The notes under the pieces are model-generated. The model was not told the DNA's origin. It was given only the letters and a program-made list of their open reading frames with translations, and did no database searches. The position numbers and the translations under genes were made by a program. A stretch of DNA of 55,836 nucleotides from Treponema sp. (GTDB taxonomy: Bacteria > Spirochaetota > Spirochaetia > Treponematales > Breznakiellaceae), in the NCBI GenBank assembly GCA_031265435.1, contig JAISCR010000172.1:1-55836 (forward strand), read 5' to 3'. Below are positions 25,442-33,887 of this stretch, one piece after another (the stretch's first letter is position 1; each line of letters starts with the position of its first letter).

Positions 25442-26941
25442 ATGGAAACAGGAACAGATGTTGTACTTGATCCTTCTTCGGGCATCCCGGTCGAAGAGCA
25501 GCAGGAGATTCTAAACAGCATAAACAGCATCGCCGCGCAAAACAGGGAGGCCCTTTCCGCCGAAGGGAAGGGGGAAGGCGTACATGCTTCGATTCCCGCA
25601 CAGAAAAGGGGAATCTTTTTTCCGGTACTGGTGAATGTGATTGCACTGATTCTGCTGGGCGGCGGCGCTTTGATCATGGTTTTTCTTCAGGGCAGGGAAG
25701 AACTCGCCTTCCGTGAGGGCCCCCTGGTTTTTAATTCCGCGGAACGGGCGCTGATACAGAAGATCCGCAGCGAAACCGCCGCGGCCCTGCGGGAGAAGGA
25801 TAATGAGATCGCCCTGGTTTATTCACGGCTTGAAGCGCTTGACGGCGATCTGCGTGATCAGCAGCGGACTTTTGAAAGGCAGATGACGGAGAAGGAGAAT
25901 CAGCTCCGGCAGGAGATGAACGATGAATTCGACACCGAAAGGAAGCGTCTTGAAGAACAGAACCTTTCCGAGGCCGCCATCGCGGAACAGATGCGTACCT
26001 TAAGCGAACAGCGTCTGGCCCGCATGAACAGTGAACTGGGAGAATACCGGACACAGCTTGACGCGGAAAGACTCAGGGCCCGGACCTCATTGCAGAAGAT
26101 GCAGGAAGAGTACCGGGTAAATCTTTCGGATTTGCAGGGTGAAAGGTCGAAGATCCTCGAAGACTCACGGGCCAGGGAGGCGAGCCTCCGCGTCCAGCTT
26201 GAACAGCGTACAAAGGAACTCGGGCAGCTTGCCGAAGAGAGCAACGCCGCTCTCAATACCGCGGGAGCGGAACTTGAAAGGCTGACTGCCGAACAGCAGA
26301 AGGTCCAGGCTATTGAAGGCCAGCTTGGCGGTTACTATGGTTCCATCCGCTCCCTCATCGCCGGGGGCCGCTATGCCGACGCGGAACGGACTCTGGCCCG
26401 GATGAAGGATTTTATCAATACCGCCTCCTTCCGCGCCTTAAAAACGTTTCAGTCCCGCAAGGAAATTCATCTGGAAGCAATTGCCTCCCTTGAAGCTCTC
26501 GTCGCGGAAGCGGCAAAAGCGGAAGGGCCGCCTTCAGCGCTGCCGGGGGACGCGGAAAAAGCCCTTGCGGATCTCGAAGCAAAAAACGCGGCCTTGGAAT
26601 CGGAGAAGGAAAGTTTAAGAGGGATGATCGAAGCCGGTAATTCCCAGGGTTCCGACCTGAACCGCCGTATCGCGGAATATGAACGTAACGCGGCCTCCCT
26701 GCAGGCCCGGAATGACGAACTTGAAGCCGGCAATGCGGAGCTTGGTTCTGCTGTCGCGGCCCGGGAAAACAGTATCTCCGCGCTGCAAACCCAGGTCAAT
26801 GCCCAGGGCCAGCAGCTGTCCCAGCGGGAGAATCGTATAAGCGAACTTGAAACGCAGACGGCGGACCAGGCAGCCCAGATAGAGAATCTTAACGCCCAGT
26901 TGACTCAGATCCGGCAGGCCCTGCAGGCCCTCTCGCAGTAA
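25442..26941 (+). CDS. membrane-anchored coiled-coil protein
   Basis: A 499-residue protein with a cytoplasmic or disordered N-terminus, a single membrane segment (about residues 59-82, IFFPVLVNVIALILLGGGAL) and an extended C-terminal coiled coil rich in Glu, Gln, Leu and Ala. A short globular break lies near residues 290-345 (YYGSIRSLIAGGRYADAERT). No enzyme motif is seen. A good ribosome site (CGGAGG) precedes the ATG and the gene follows parC by 28 bases, so it may belong to the same transcript. A structural or envelope-organising role is likely but not shown. Confidence 0.75.
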   Translation: METGTDVVLDPSSGIPVEEQQEILNSINSIAAQNREALSAEGKGEGVHASIPAQKRGIFFPVLVNVIALILLGGGALIMVFLQGREELAFREGPLVFNSAERALIQKIRSETAAALREKDNEIALVYSRLEALDGDLRDQQRTFERQMTEKENQLRQEMNDEFDTERKRLEEQNLSEAAIAEQMRTLSEQRLARMNSELGEYRTQLDAERLRARTSLQKMQEEYRVNLSDLQGERSKILEDSRAREASLRVQLEQRTKELGQLAEESNAALNTAGAELERLTAEQQKVQAIEGQLGGYYGSIRSLIAGGRYADAERTLARMKDFINTASFRALKTFQSRKEIHLEAIASLEALVAEAAKAEGPPSALPGDAEKALADLEAKNAALESEKESLRGMIEAGNSQGSDLNRRIAEYERNAASLQARNDELEAGNAELGSAVAARENSISALQTQVNAQGQQLSQRENRISELETQTADQAAQIENLNAQLTQIRQALQALSQ

Positions 26942-26946
26942 ACGTG

Positions 26947-26978
26947 TCTGTCCATAAGGAAGCGGCTTTATGGGCGGA
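26947..26978. terminator. candidate bidirectional terminator / inverted-repeat copy D
   Basis: TCTGTCCATAA (26947-26957) and TTATGGGCGGA (26968-26978) form an 11-bp stem with two G-T wobbles and a 10-base loop, in the 39 bases between two convergent genes. It resembles the inverted-repeat family at 7381, 10058 and 48191. Confidence 0.45.
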
Positions 26979-26980
26979 TG

Positions 26981-28648
26981 CTATTTGCTGTGCATCACCT
27001 CTACCCCGTTCCACTCAGGCGGAGGCGGGGTGCGGCTATATGCTTCGCAGCGCTTACAGAGATTGTCCGCGTTGAAGTCGCCGGGAAGCAGGGCGAGTGT
27101 TTCCCTGAAACGTAACGCGGCCTCGGCAAAACTGCGGCGGTAGTAAAGATCCATGCCCGCATTGTGGATGGCCCAGGCCTTTGTTTCGGAAGGGGAAATG
27201 CCGCGCCTTACCGTATAGATCTTTACTCCCTTTGTTTTTCCTTTGACAGCAACGGTGTCGAGAAGCCGGGCGGGGATCTTTGGTTCAAGGCTCCGTATCT
27301 TTTCGTAGAGGAATTCGGAAATGAGCAATTCCGAATGATATGTCTTTGTAAGGCCCTCCATGCGGCTTGCCAGGTTTACCGCGTCCCCGATGACCGTATA
27401 GTCCATCTTCCTGTCGCTGCCGATATTTCCCACAGTAACAATACCGTAGTTGATCCCGATTCCGATATTGAATTCCTTCTTTCCCAGCCTCCGCTGGTTT
27501 TCGTTGAAACCCTCAAGCGCATCGATCATGTCAAGGCCGGAAAGAACCGCGGAAAGGGCGTCGTCATCGTGTTTTACCGGAGCGCCCCAGAAGGCCATGA
27601 TTGCGTCTCCGATGTATTTGTCAACAATGCCGTTACGGTTCATGATGATGTCAACCTGGCCGGAAAAATAACGGTTAAGCGAATTTACAAGTTCGTCGGG
27701 GGCCATGGATTCCGAAATGGTAGTAAAACCGCGGATGTCGGAGAAGAGTATGGTCAGTTCCCGGTTTTCCCCCACGAGCATTGACTCAGGAGACGCAAAA
27801 AATTTGTCGATTAAATCTTTTGGAACATACTTCTGGAAAATATGGCGGATTCTGGTTTCCTTTTTCCCCGCAAGAACCGCGTCAAAGGCATAGCGCTTTA
27901 TCTGGGAGTAGGCCTTGTCGAGTTCCCCTGTCATGAGGTTGAAGGTCCGGGCAAGCTCCCCGGTTTCATCCCGGTATTCCACCTCCACCCGGGAAGAGAG
28001 GTCGGCGGAACTTATGATGGCTTTCATGGTTTGTACCACCCGGCTTAAGGGCCGTGTGAGATGCCGGGAAAAGAGGACGAGCAGTATTACTGCGGCAGTA
28101 ATCGCCGCCGCCAGGGTAACAATGGTCTGGAAGGCGATGCGGTTTGCGTCCCGGTAAAAAACAGCCTTCTCCTCGATGAGGAGTATATACCACCGGAAGG
28201 GAGGGAAGAAAAAGGAACAGAAAACCCGTTCCGTTCCGCCGATTTTAGCCGTCATGATCCCCTGGTTTTCCGCCTGCAGGAGTCCCGCAAGCACAGGCTG
28301 TTCCCCGGGGAGAATTTCAATTGAACCTGTGGACATGGCGGCGTTCCCTTCAGGATCAAGCGCGAGAATCAGTTCCGTGTCGCTGAGTATGATGCTGCGG
28401 CCGTAATTTTCCACCGCCTGTTTGGCCGCGTCAACCATGTCGGGATTACCGGCATAGTCATTTTCCACAAGAAGAGCCCACTGGTTTTCGGCGTATTTTT
28501 CCAGTTCCGAAGCCTTGAAGCTTAAGAACTGCTGTGTGATACGGCTGACCCCATTTACCGCGCTGAAGTAGGAAGCGGTTTCGGCAAGGCAGAGGCTGAC
28601 AATGATCAGGGGCAGGACAACAAGAAATATTTTAACACGGATCTTCAT
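26981..28648 (-). CDS. membrane class III adenylate/guanylate cyclase with HAMP domain
   Basis: A 555-residue signalling enzyme. Order: membrane segment (about residues 7-25), periplasmic sensor (about 26-175), second membrane segment (about 178-198), HAMP linker (about 200-250, ending TGELARTFNLMTGEL), a short helix and the catalytic domain (about 290-470). Metal-binding Asp residues are in FSDIRGFT and KYIGDAIMAFWG; NLASRMEG supplies the transition-state Asn and Arg. The C-terminal tail (about 480-555) holds a TPR-like region with LYYRRSFAEAALRFRE. Product (cAMP or cGMP) cannot be decided safely from sequence, but the Lys and Asp in VDKYIGD and MDYTVIGD favour ATP. The input is unknown. The promoter is discussed separately. 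Confidence 0.9.
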   Translation of the reverse strand: MKIRVKIFLVVLPLIIVSLCLAETASYFSAVNGVSRITQQFLSFKASELEKYAENQWALLVENDYAGNPDMVDAAKQAVENYGRSIILSDTELILALDPEGNAAMSTGSIEILPGEQPVLAGLLQAENQGIMTAKIGGTERVFCSFFFPPFRWYILLIEEKAVFYRDANRIAFQTIVTLAAAITAAVILLVLFSRHLTRPLSRVVQTMKAIISSADLSSRVEVEYRDETGELARTFNLMTGELDKAYSQIKRYAFDAVLAGKKETRIRHIFQKYVPKDLIDKFFASPESMLVGENRELTILFSDIRGFTTISESMAPDELVNSLNRYFSGQVDIIMNRNGIVDKYIGDAIMAFWGAPVKHDDDALSAVLSGLDMIDALEGFNENQRRLGKKEFNIGIGINYGIVTVGNIGSDRKMDYTVIGDAVNLASRMEGLTKTYHSELLISEFLYEKIRSLEPKIPARLLDTVAVKGKTKGVKIYTVRRGISPSETKAWAIHNAGMDLYYRRSFAEAALRFRETLALLPGDFNADNLCKRCEAYSRTPPPPEWNGVEVMHSK

Positions 28649-28655
28649 AAGAAAA

Positions 28656-28684
28656 ACAATACAGAAGAATCCGGAAAACGTCCA
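28656..28684 (-). promoter_or_regulatory. candidate promoter of the cyclase gene
   Basis: On the minus strand TGGACG (28684-28679), a 17-base spacer and TATTGT (28661-28656) precede the ATG (28648) by seven bases, with no ribosome site. Almost the leaderless geometry seen at def. Confidence 0.35.
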
Positions 28685-28721
28685 TTGGAACCGAAGGGCG
28701 GGCGCACAGAAAAAAAGCTTT

Positions 28722-28946
28722 TCAGGCTACGCTGGCCGTATTCATTAAGGCGGCTTTATCAAGCTGATAAATATAGCCGGTTTTGACACAGATTTCGAAA
28801 AGATGCCGCGTCATGGATTCTTCTATGATGCGCTCATTCCCGTCGGAGATTCTGGTCAGCCTGACAAGAAAACCGTCTTCGGTTTCCCGGATGATGTCCA
28901 GGTATTCTATTTTGCCTTCCCGGCATTTGATGCAGTACCGTTTCAT
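28722..28946 (-). CDS. small conserved-looking protein of unknown function
   Basis: A 74-residue protein with an N-terminal CIKC motif (residues 5-8), possibly half of a zinc ribbon, then a beta-rich segment (GKIEYLDIIRETEDGFLVRL) and a helical tail. It has a compact, plausible coding pattern. On the minus strand a GATAAT ends six bases before the ATG at 28946, but no good -35 box was found. It lies between the cyclase and the DUF3298-type lipoprotein. No function is proposed. Confidence 0.6.
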   Translation of the reverse strand: MKRYCIKCREGKIEYLDIIRETEDGFLVRLTRISDGNERIIEESMTRHLFEICVKTGYIYQLDKAALMNTASVA

Positions 28947-28979
28947 ACTTCTATTATCGGTACAAAGGTTTCCCCTACT

Positions 28980-29771
28980 TTAGCGCAAATCCCGGCGGAC
29001 AGCCTCTCCTTCGGCGCTGAGCAGGGCGGTAAGTTTCTTCCAGGGGATACAAACTTCGATGGGCCCCATGGAATAGGGGGCAATCTCGTACTGATCCCAG
29101 TGGAAATTCATTCCGGCCTTGTCCGGGAAGAAATTTTCCGTAATTTCCACAGTTTCTTCATAAAAACCGCCTTCCGTAAGGGCTGTACCGGAGCCAAGAT
29201 CCGCCCGGGAACGCAGGGCGTCGTTGATAAGGGCTGTAAGTTCCCCTTCCGCGCCGTTTTTGATGATGAAAGCGGTATCGATCCGGCGTCCGGCAAGGCG
29301 GTCAATGACAAAGTAATACCGTTCTTGCATCCCGTGGGCGCCGCCTGCATAGGATTCACCGGTTTTACTGAAAACCAGGATGCGGGGGCTTTCTGTTACA
29401 AGGCTTACCGTTTCGCTATGATACCAGTTCATCGACTCCCCATAATCGTTCTCTTCCCTGAAGCCGCTTTCCACTTCAAGATACTCAGTCCGGTGAAGCT
29501 TTTCCCTCTCCGCGGCATACTGTTTCGCCGTCTGTCCCCCGTATACGAGGGAACGGAAAAGGGCGGAATCGGGATCCCCATCCTCCAGATCCAGGAGATT
29601 GAATTCCTGCGTCATGGCGGGCTCTCCGGCGTCTGTAAGGGGGATGCTCTTTTTTTCTGAAAAAGTGATAAAACGGGCACTGCCGTTTTTTCCGGGCGCG
29701 GTTTGACAGGCGCAGATCACTGCCAGGCTTAAAACGCCGGGCAGAACGGTGTAAAAGATATTCTTCTTCAT
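28980..29771 (-). CDS. DUF3298-type lipoprotein
   Basis: A 263-residue protein with a lipoprotein signal (VLSLAVICAC, Cys at about residue 22). The mature part is of the DUF4163/DUF3298 type: an N-terminal half with YLEVESGFREEN and a C-terminal half with NFHWDQYEIAPYSMGPIEV, the usual signature, then PWKKLTALL. Members are found near cell-wall or anti-sigma functions; a role in envelope is likely. The ATG at 29771 has no good ribosome site, and AT-rich DNA with TATATT six bases before the ATG lies upstream. It diverges from the methyltransferase gene, sharing a 96-base gap. Confidence 0.8.
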   Translation of the reverse strand: MKKNIFYTVLPGVLSLAVICACQTAPGKNGSARFITFSEKKSIPLTDAGEPAMTQEFNLLDLEDGDPDSALFRSLVYGGQTAKQYAAEREKLHRTEYLEVESGFREENDYGESMNWYHSETVSLVTESPRILVFSKTGESYAGGAHGMQERYYFVIDRLAGRRIDTAFIIKNGAEGELTALINDALRSRADLGSGTALTEGGFYEETVEITENFFPDKAGMNFHWDQYEIAPYSMGPIEVCIPWKKLTALLSAEGEAVRRDLR

Positions 29772-29867
29772 GTATATAATATAGCTAATTTTTTCTTGAT
29801 TTTTGGTATTTTTCCCGGAAAAATAGGATATATTATTATAATTTCATTCGGGGGCTGTGGAGTTAAC

Positions 29868-30701
29868 GTGAATAAAACCGAGTGGTTCTACGATGAGCGT
29901 TTCTGGGAGGAATTTGCCCCCGTCATATTTGACAGGAAACGCTGGGAGGAAGTGGATCTCGCGGCGGACGCGGTTACCCGCATGGCTCGTCTCAATCTCT
30001 ACGAAGAGACGCCGGGCCTGAAAACAGAATCGAACACGAAACGAAGTTTCACGCACAAAGCCGCCGCGGGCGCCGAAAGGCCTCGGCTTCTCGATCTCTG
30101 CTGCGGCTTCGGGCGGATGAGTCTGGAATTTGCCCGCAGGGGCTTTGCCGTTACCGGGGTGGACATTACCAAAACCTATCTTGCCGCGGGCCGGGAGGAC
30201 GCGGAGGCGGAGGGGCTTGAGATTGAATTTGTACAGGAGGACATACGCCGCTTCCGGAAGAATGCGGCCTTTGACCTTGCGGTAAACCTCTACAATTCCT
30301 TCGGTTATTTTGAAGATCCTGCCGACGACAGGATCTTTGTAAAGAATGTGTACGATTCCCTCACGGACGGGGGAAGCTTCATCATTGATGTGCTGGGAAA
30401 GGAGATCGCCGTCCGGGATTATACGGAAGCCGAATGGTTTGAAAAGGCCGGTTACATTGTTCTTACCGAGTATGAACCGGTGGATTCCTGGGGCAGCATC
30501 TGGAACCGCTGGATACTTATCAAGGATACCGAACGTATAGAAAAGGTTTTTATTCAGCGTCTCTACGCGGCCTCGGAACTTCGCAGCCTTCTTCTCGGCG
30601 CCGGTTTTGAACAAGTGGAGATCTGCGGAGACTGGGATGAATCGCCTTACGATACCCAGGCCCAGTCCCTCATCGCGGTGGCGCGGAAAAAGAAAGTCTG
30701 A
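29868..30701 (+). CDS. class I SAM-dependent methyltransferase
   Basis: A 277-residue cytoplasmic methyltransferase with the Rossmann motif LLDLCCGFGRMSLEFARRG (motif I, about residues 75-93), then GVDITKTYL (motif II acidic residue) and IEFVQEDIRRF. Its N-terminal part (TEWFYDERFWEEFAPVIF) is typical of small-molecule methyltransferases. The substrate is not clear. The GTG at 29868 is chosen because GGAG lies six bases upstream; an earlier ATG at 29796 would add 24 residues including a hydrophobic stretch that does not fit this family. A TATAAT at 29837-29842 could be its -10 box. The next gene is glpK, 45 bases away. Confidence 0.86.
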   Translation: MNKTEWFYDERFWEEFAPVIFDRKRWEEVDLAADAVTRMARLNLYEETPGLKTESNTKRSFTHKAAAGAERPRLLDLCCGFGRMSLEFARRGFAVTGVDITKTYLAAGREDAEAEGLEIEFVQEDIRRFRKNAAFDLAVNLYNSFGYFEDPADDRIFVKNVYDSLTDGGSFIIDVLGKEIAVRDYTEAEWFEKAGYIVLTEYEPVDSWGSIWNRWILIKDTERIEKVFIQRLYAASELRSLLLGAGFEQVEICGDWDESPYDTQAQSLIAVARKKKV

Positions 30702-30746
30702 TATACTGGAGTTTGTTCCAAATCGAAACGATCAGCGAGGCTGCGC

Positions 30747-32240
30747 ATGGCAAAGTATATCCTTGCCCTGGATCAGGGCACCACGAGTTCCCGCGCCATA
30801 CTTTTTGACGGACGGCAGAACATCAGGGCCGCGGAGCAGAAGGAGTTCCCGCAGATCTACCCCCGGGAAGGCTGGGTAGAACATGATCCCATGGAGATTT
30901 ATTCCTCCCAGTATGCGGTGATGATGGAACTTATCACCAAACAGGGGATAAGCGCAAAGGATATTGCCGCCATCGGTATTACCAACCAGCGGGAAACAAC
31001 GATACTATGGGATCGTAAAACCGGAAGACCTATCTACAACGCCATTGTCTGGCAGTGCCGCCGGACCGCCTCCATCGTGGATGACCTCGTGAAGCAGGGC
31101 CTGGGTGACCACATCAAAAAAACAACAGGACTCGTACCCGACGCATATTTTGCCGGCACAAAGATCAAATGGATACTCGACCGGGTAGAAGGTTCCAGGG
31201 AGAAGGCGCGGCAGGGGGACATACTCTTCGGTACGGTGGATTCCTGGCTCATCTGGAAACTTTCCGGCGGCAGGGTTCATGTTACCGATTATACCAATGC
31301 CAGCCGTACCATGATCTTCGATATTCATAAACTCGACTGGGACGAAAAGCTCCTTGCGGCCCTGGACATCCCGCGGGCCATGCTGCCTGAGCTGAAGAGT
31401 TCAAGCGAAATTTACGGCACGGTGAACATTCAGGGGGTGGAAATTCCCATCGCCTCCGCCGCGGGAGATCAGCAGGCGGCCCTCTGTGGGCAATGCTGCT
31501 TTGGCAGGGGGGACACCAAGAATACCTACGGTACGGGCTGCTTCCTCCTTATGAATACGGGAACCGAGGCGGTGAAAAGCAGGAACGGGCTTATCACCAC
31601 CATTGCCGCGGGGCCCGCGGGGGAAAAAGGAAAAGTCAGCTATGCGCTGGAAGGTTCCGTCTTTGTGGCAGGCGCGGTGATCCAGTGGCTTAGGGACGAG
31701 ATGCGGCTGATAACCGACAGCGCCGACACGGAGTATTACGCGGGAAAGGTGAAGGATACCGGGGGAGTGTACCTGGTTCCCGCTTTTACGGGTCTGGGAG
31801 CCCCTTATTGGGACATGTACGCCAGGGGCTGCATCATCGGACTTACCAGGGGCACCAAACGGGATCATATTATCCGTGCCGCCGAGGAGAGCATCGCGTA
31901 TCAGAGCCTCGATCTTATCCGGGCCATGGAGAAGGATACGGGAACCAAAATCGGCAAACTCCGGGTGGACGGCGGGGCAAGCCGGGATATGTTTCTGATG
32001 CAGTTCCAGGCGGACATCATGGACGGTGAGATCCTCCGCCCGAAGATCCGGGAAACCACCGCCCTGGGAGCCGCATACCTGGCCGGCCTTGCCGTGGGCT
32101 ACTGGAAGAGCCTTGACGAGATCAAGTCAAAATGGAAGATTGACCGCACATTCGCGTCCCGTCTTGAGGATGATCGGCGCAAGGCGCTGATCTCAGGCTG
32201 GCACAAGGCGGTAGAGCGCAGCCGTTCCTGGACGGAGTAA
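30747..32240 (+). CDS. glpK: glycerol kinase
   Basis: A 497-residue cytoplasmic enzyme phosphorylating glycerol to sn-glycerol-3-phosphate. The family motifs are complete: [11 protein letters not shown] at residues 8-18, [11 protein letters not shown] near 80, the [15 protein letters not shown] loop near 160, [13 protein letters not shown] (about 240), and the C-terminal [17 protein letters not shown]. Residues near the phosphorylated His of some Gram-positive enzymes are not evident. The facilitator and dehydrogenase genes (glpF, glpD) are not in the window. It ends 12 bases before the GH10 gene, so both may be co-transcribed, an unusual pairing. Confidence 0.95.
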   Translation: MAKYILALDQGTTSSRAILFDGRQNIRAAEQKEFPQIYPREGWVEHDPMEIYSSQYAVMMELITKQGISAKDIAAIGITNQRETTILWDRKTGRPIYNAIVWQCRRTASIVDDLVKQGLGDHIKKTTGLVPDAYFAGTKIKWILDRVEGSREKARQGDILFGTVDSWLIWKLSGGRVHVTDYTNASRTMIFDIHKLDWDEKLLAALDIPRAMLPELKSSSEIYGTVNIQGVEIPIASAAGDQQAALCGQCCFGRGDTKNTYGTGCFLLMNTGTEAVKSRNGLITTIAAGPAGEKGKVSYALEGSVFVAGAVIQWLRDEMRLITDSADTEYYAGKVKDTGGVYLVPAFTGLGAPYWDMYARGCIIGLTRGTKRDHIIRAAEESIAYQSLDLIRAMEKDTGTKIGKLRVDGGASRDMFLMQFQADIMDGEILRPKIRETTALGAAYLAGLAVGYWKSLDEIKSKWKIDRTFASRLEDDRRKALISGWHKAVERSRSWTE

Positions 32241-32252
32241 AGGAAAAATGAT

Positions 32253-33779
32253 ATGACAATAAACGTAAAAATTCTTAACACAAAAGCCGAAAGCGTTTCC
32301 AGGGATGAGCTTGCAAGCTTCTTTGTATCCGACATGAACTTTGTACCCTACAGGCGCAGGGCGGAACTGAGCCGAGACGGGGAAATAACGATTACTTTTC
32401 CGCAGGGACCTGTGATCCTGCAGGCCAAACTGATAGTTCCCGGTTACGGCCACGTATGGATCACCGCGGACAAGTGCGGAAAAGGCTACGATGACGGAGA
32501 GTGTGTAGAGTTCGTGCGGGAGGCCGCCGAATCCCGGATCGCGGAAACGGACACACTGCTTGCCGGAGGCGGTTTTGCCCCTTCGGTAAAGTGCCTCTCC
32601 ATGCTGAGCGATGCAAAAACGCTGCTTAAAACGGCGGGGGCCTCAGACGCCCTGAGAGCCGCGGAGTACCGCACCGCCGCTTTGGCGGCCGCCATGTGGG
32701 CGGGAGATCTTGCCGTTGTAGAGCGGGCCCGGGCCCGGATTGCGGAACGCAAAATGCGTAACAATTTTCTTTTTGGCTGCGCGGGCTTTGAGTATCCCTT
32801 TGAACATGAACCGGGCCTCAAGGAAATTTTCGACAGTGTTTTTAACTATGCCACTCTGCCTTTTTATCTGGCAAGGGTTGAACCGGAGAGAGGCAGGATC
32901 GACTATTCCACGCTTGACAGGCTGCAGGACGCCTTTGAAAGGCAGGGCATAGAGACCAAGGGCCATCCTCTCTGGTGGGCCCATACCGCCGGCATGCCTT
33001 CCTGGACAAAAGACCTCAAGTGGAACAATGGAAGCGCTTCCCCAGGCTCGATCCGCCACGAGATTGACCGGGTTATTACAGACAGGGTGCGGCACTTCAG
33101 GGGGCGCATACATTACTACGATGTGATCAACGAGGCCCATGACTGGTGCAATGCCTGGATGATGAATCAGCAGGAACTCTGCGATATGACAAAAGCCTGT
33201 GCCGACGCCCTGCACAACGCCGATCCCTCCTGTACCGCCGTGGTTAATACCTGCTTCATGTTCGGGGAAAACGCGGCGGACGGCAGGGTGCAGTGGGGCC
33301 TCATCAATGAAAGGAACATGGTTCCCTGGTCTTATCTGCGGAAGCTGGAAGAAACAGGCGCCCAATACGAGGCGATAGGCATGCAGCTTTACTGCCCAGG
33401 CCGGGACATGCTTGCCATCGACAAACTCTATGACCGTTTTAAGGTTTTCGGCAAACCCTATCATATTACGGAACTGGGAGTGCCCTCCTGCGAAAGGGAT
33501 GTGCCGCCTTCCACCACCGAAGGAGACATTTACTGTCTCCGCTACATGTACAAGGGCCTCTGGCACGAGATGGGCTGGAACGAGAGGCTCCAGGCGGACT
33601 GGATCGAAGACTTCTACACGCTAAGCTATGCCCACAGCGAAGTTGAAGCTCTCACCTGGTGGAGCATCCACGACGGCAGCAGCTATGTTCCCGCGGCAGG
33701 CATAGTCCGGGAAGACGGCGTTCCTAAAGAAGGCGTTGCCCGCCTCAGAGAGCTTGAAAAACACTGGGGTTTCCACTGA
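32253..33779 (+). CDS. intracellular endo-1,4-beta-xylanase-like protein, glycoside hydrolase family 10
   Basis: A 508-residue protein. The C-terminal 310 residues form a GH10 barrel: YDVINEAHDW holds the acid/base Glu294 and HITELGVPS the nucleophile Glu407; WWSIHDGSSYVPA matches the family's closing part. The first about 170 residues form a separate beta-rich domain (ITITFPQGPVILQAKLIVPG) of unknown function, perhaps carbohydrate-binding. There is no signal peptide, so the enzyme would act in the cytoplasm on imported xylo-oligosaccharides. The ATG at 32253 follows AAAGGA. It is 12 bases downstream of glpK. The GH31 and GH39 genes in this window fit the same substrate class. Confidence 0.85.
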   Translation: MTINVKILNTKAESVSRDELASFFVSDMNFVPYRRRAELSRDGEITITFPQGPVILQAKLIVPGYGHVWITADKCGKGYDDGECVEFVREAAESRIAETDTLLAGGGFAPSVKCLSMLSDAKTLLKTAGASDALRAAEYRTAALAAAMWAGDLAVVERARARIAERKMRNNFLFGCAGFEYPFEHEPGLKEIFDSVFNYATLPFYLARVEPERGRIDYSTLDRLQDAFERQGIETKGHPLWWAHTAGMPSWTKDLKWNNGSASPGSIRHEIDRVITDRVRHFRGRIHYYDVINEAHDWCNAWMMNQQELCDMTKACADALHNADPSCTAVVNTCFMFGENAADGRVQWGLINERNMVPWSYLRKLEETGAQYEAIGMQLYCPGRDMLAIDKLYDRFKVFGKPYHITELGVPSCERDVPPSTTEGDIYCLRYMYKGLWHEMGWNERLQADWIEDFYTLSYAHSEVEALTWWSIHDGSSYVPAAGIVREDGVPKEGVARLRELEKHWGFH

Positions 33780-33817
33780 AGGCTTAACCGCCACTCGCCC
33801 TGCGCTAAAAAGAAGAT

Positions 33818-33852
33818 TTACCGCAAGGTCGAAAAAGTCGAAGAAGTTTTCG
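33818..33852. repeat. GTCGAA-rich intergenic repeat, copy 1
   Basis: This stretch (TTACCGC then GTCGAAaAAGTCGAAgAAG) matches 42884-42918 closely. Both copies lie directly downstream of the stop codon of a plus-strand gene. Confidence 0.5.
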
Positions 33853-33873
33853 TTCAAATTACCCAAAAGGCGT

Positions 33874-33885
33874 GCGCTATAGCGC
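33874..33885. terminator. palindrome between the convergent GH10 and OmpA-type genes
   Basis: GCGCTATAGCGC is a perfect 12-bp palindrome, three bases from the stop of the minus-strand gene and about 95 bases from the GH10 stop. It could be part of a terminator, but there is no T run. Confidence 0.3.
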
Positions 33886-33887
33886 TC

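Noticed and set aside
30705..30745. TTTGTTCCAAAT before glpK as a member of the inverted-repeat family
   Set aside because: Only the left arm is similar; no TTTTGGA arm follows.
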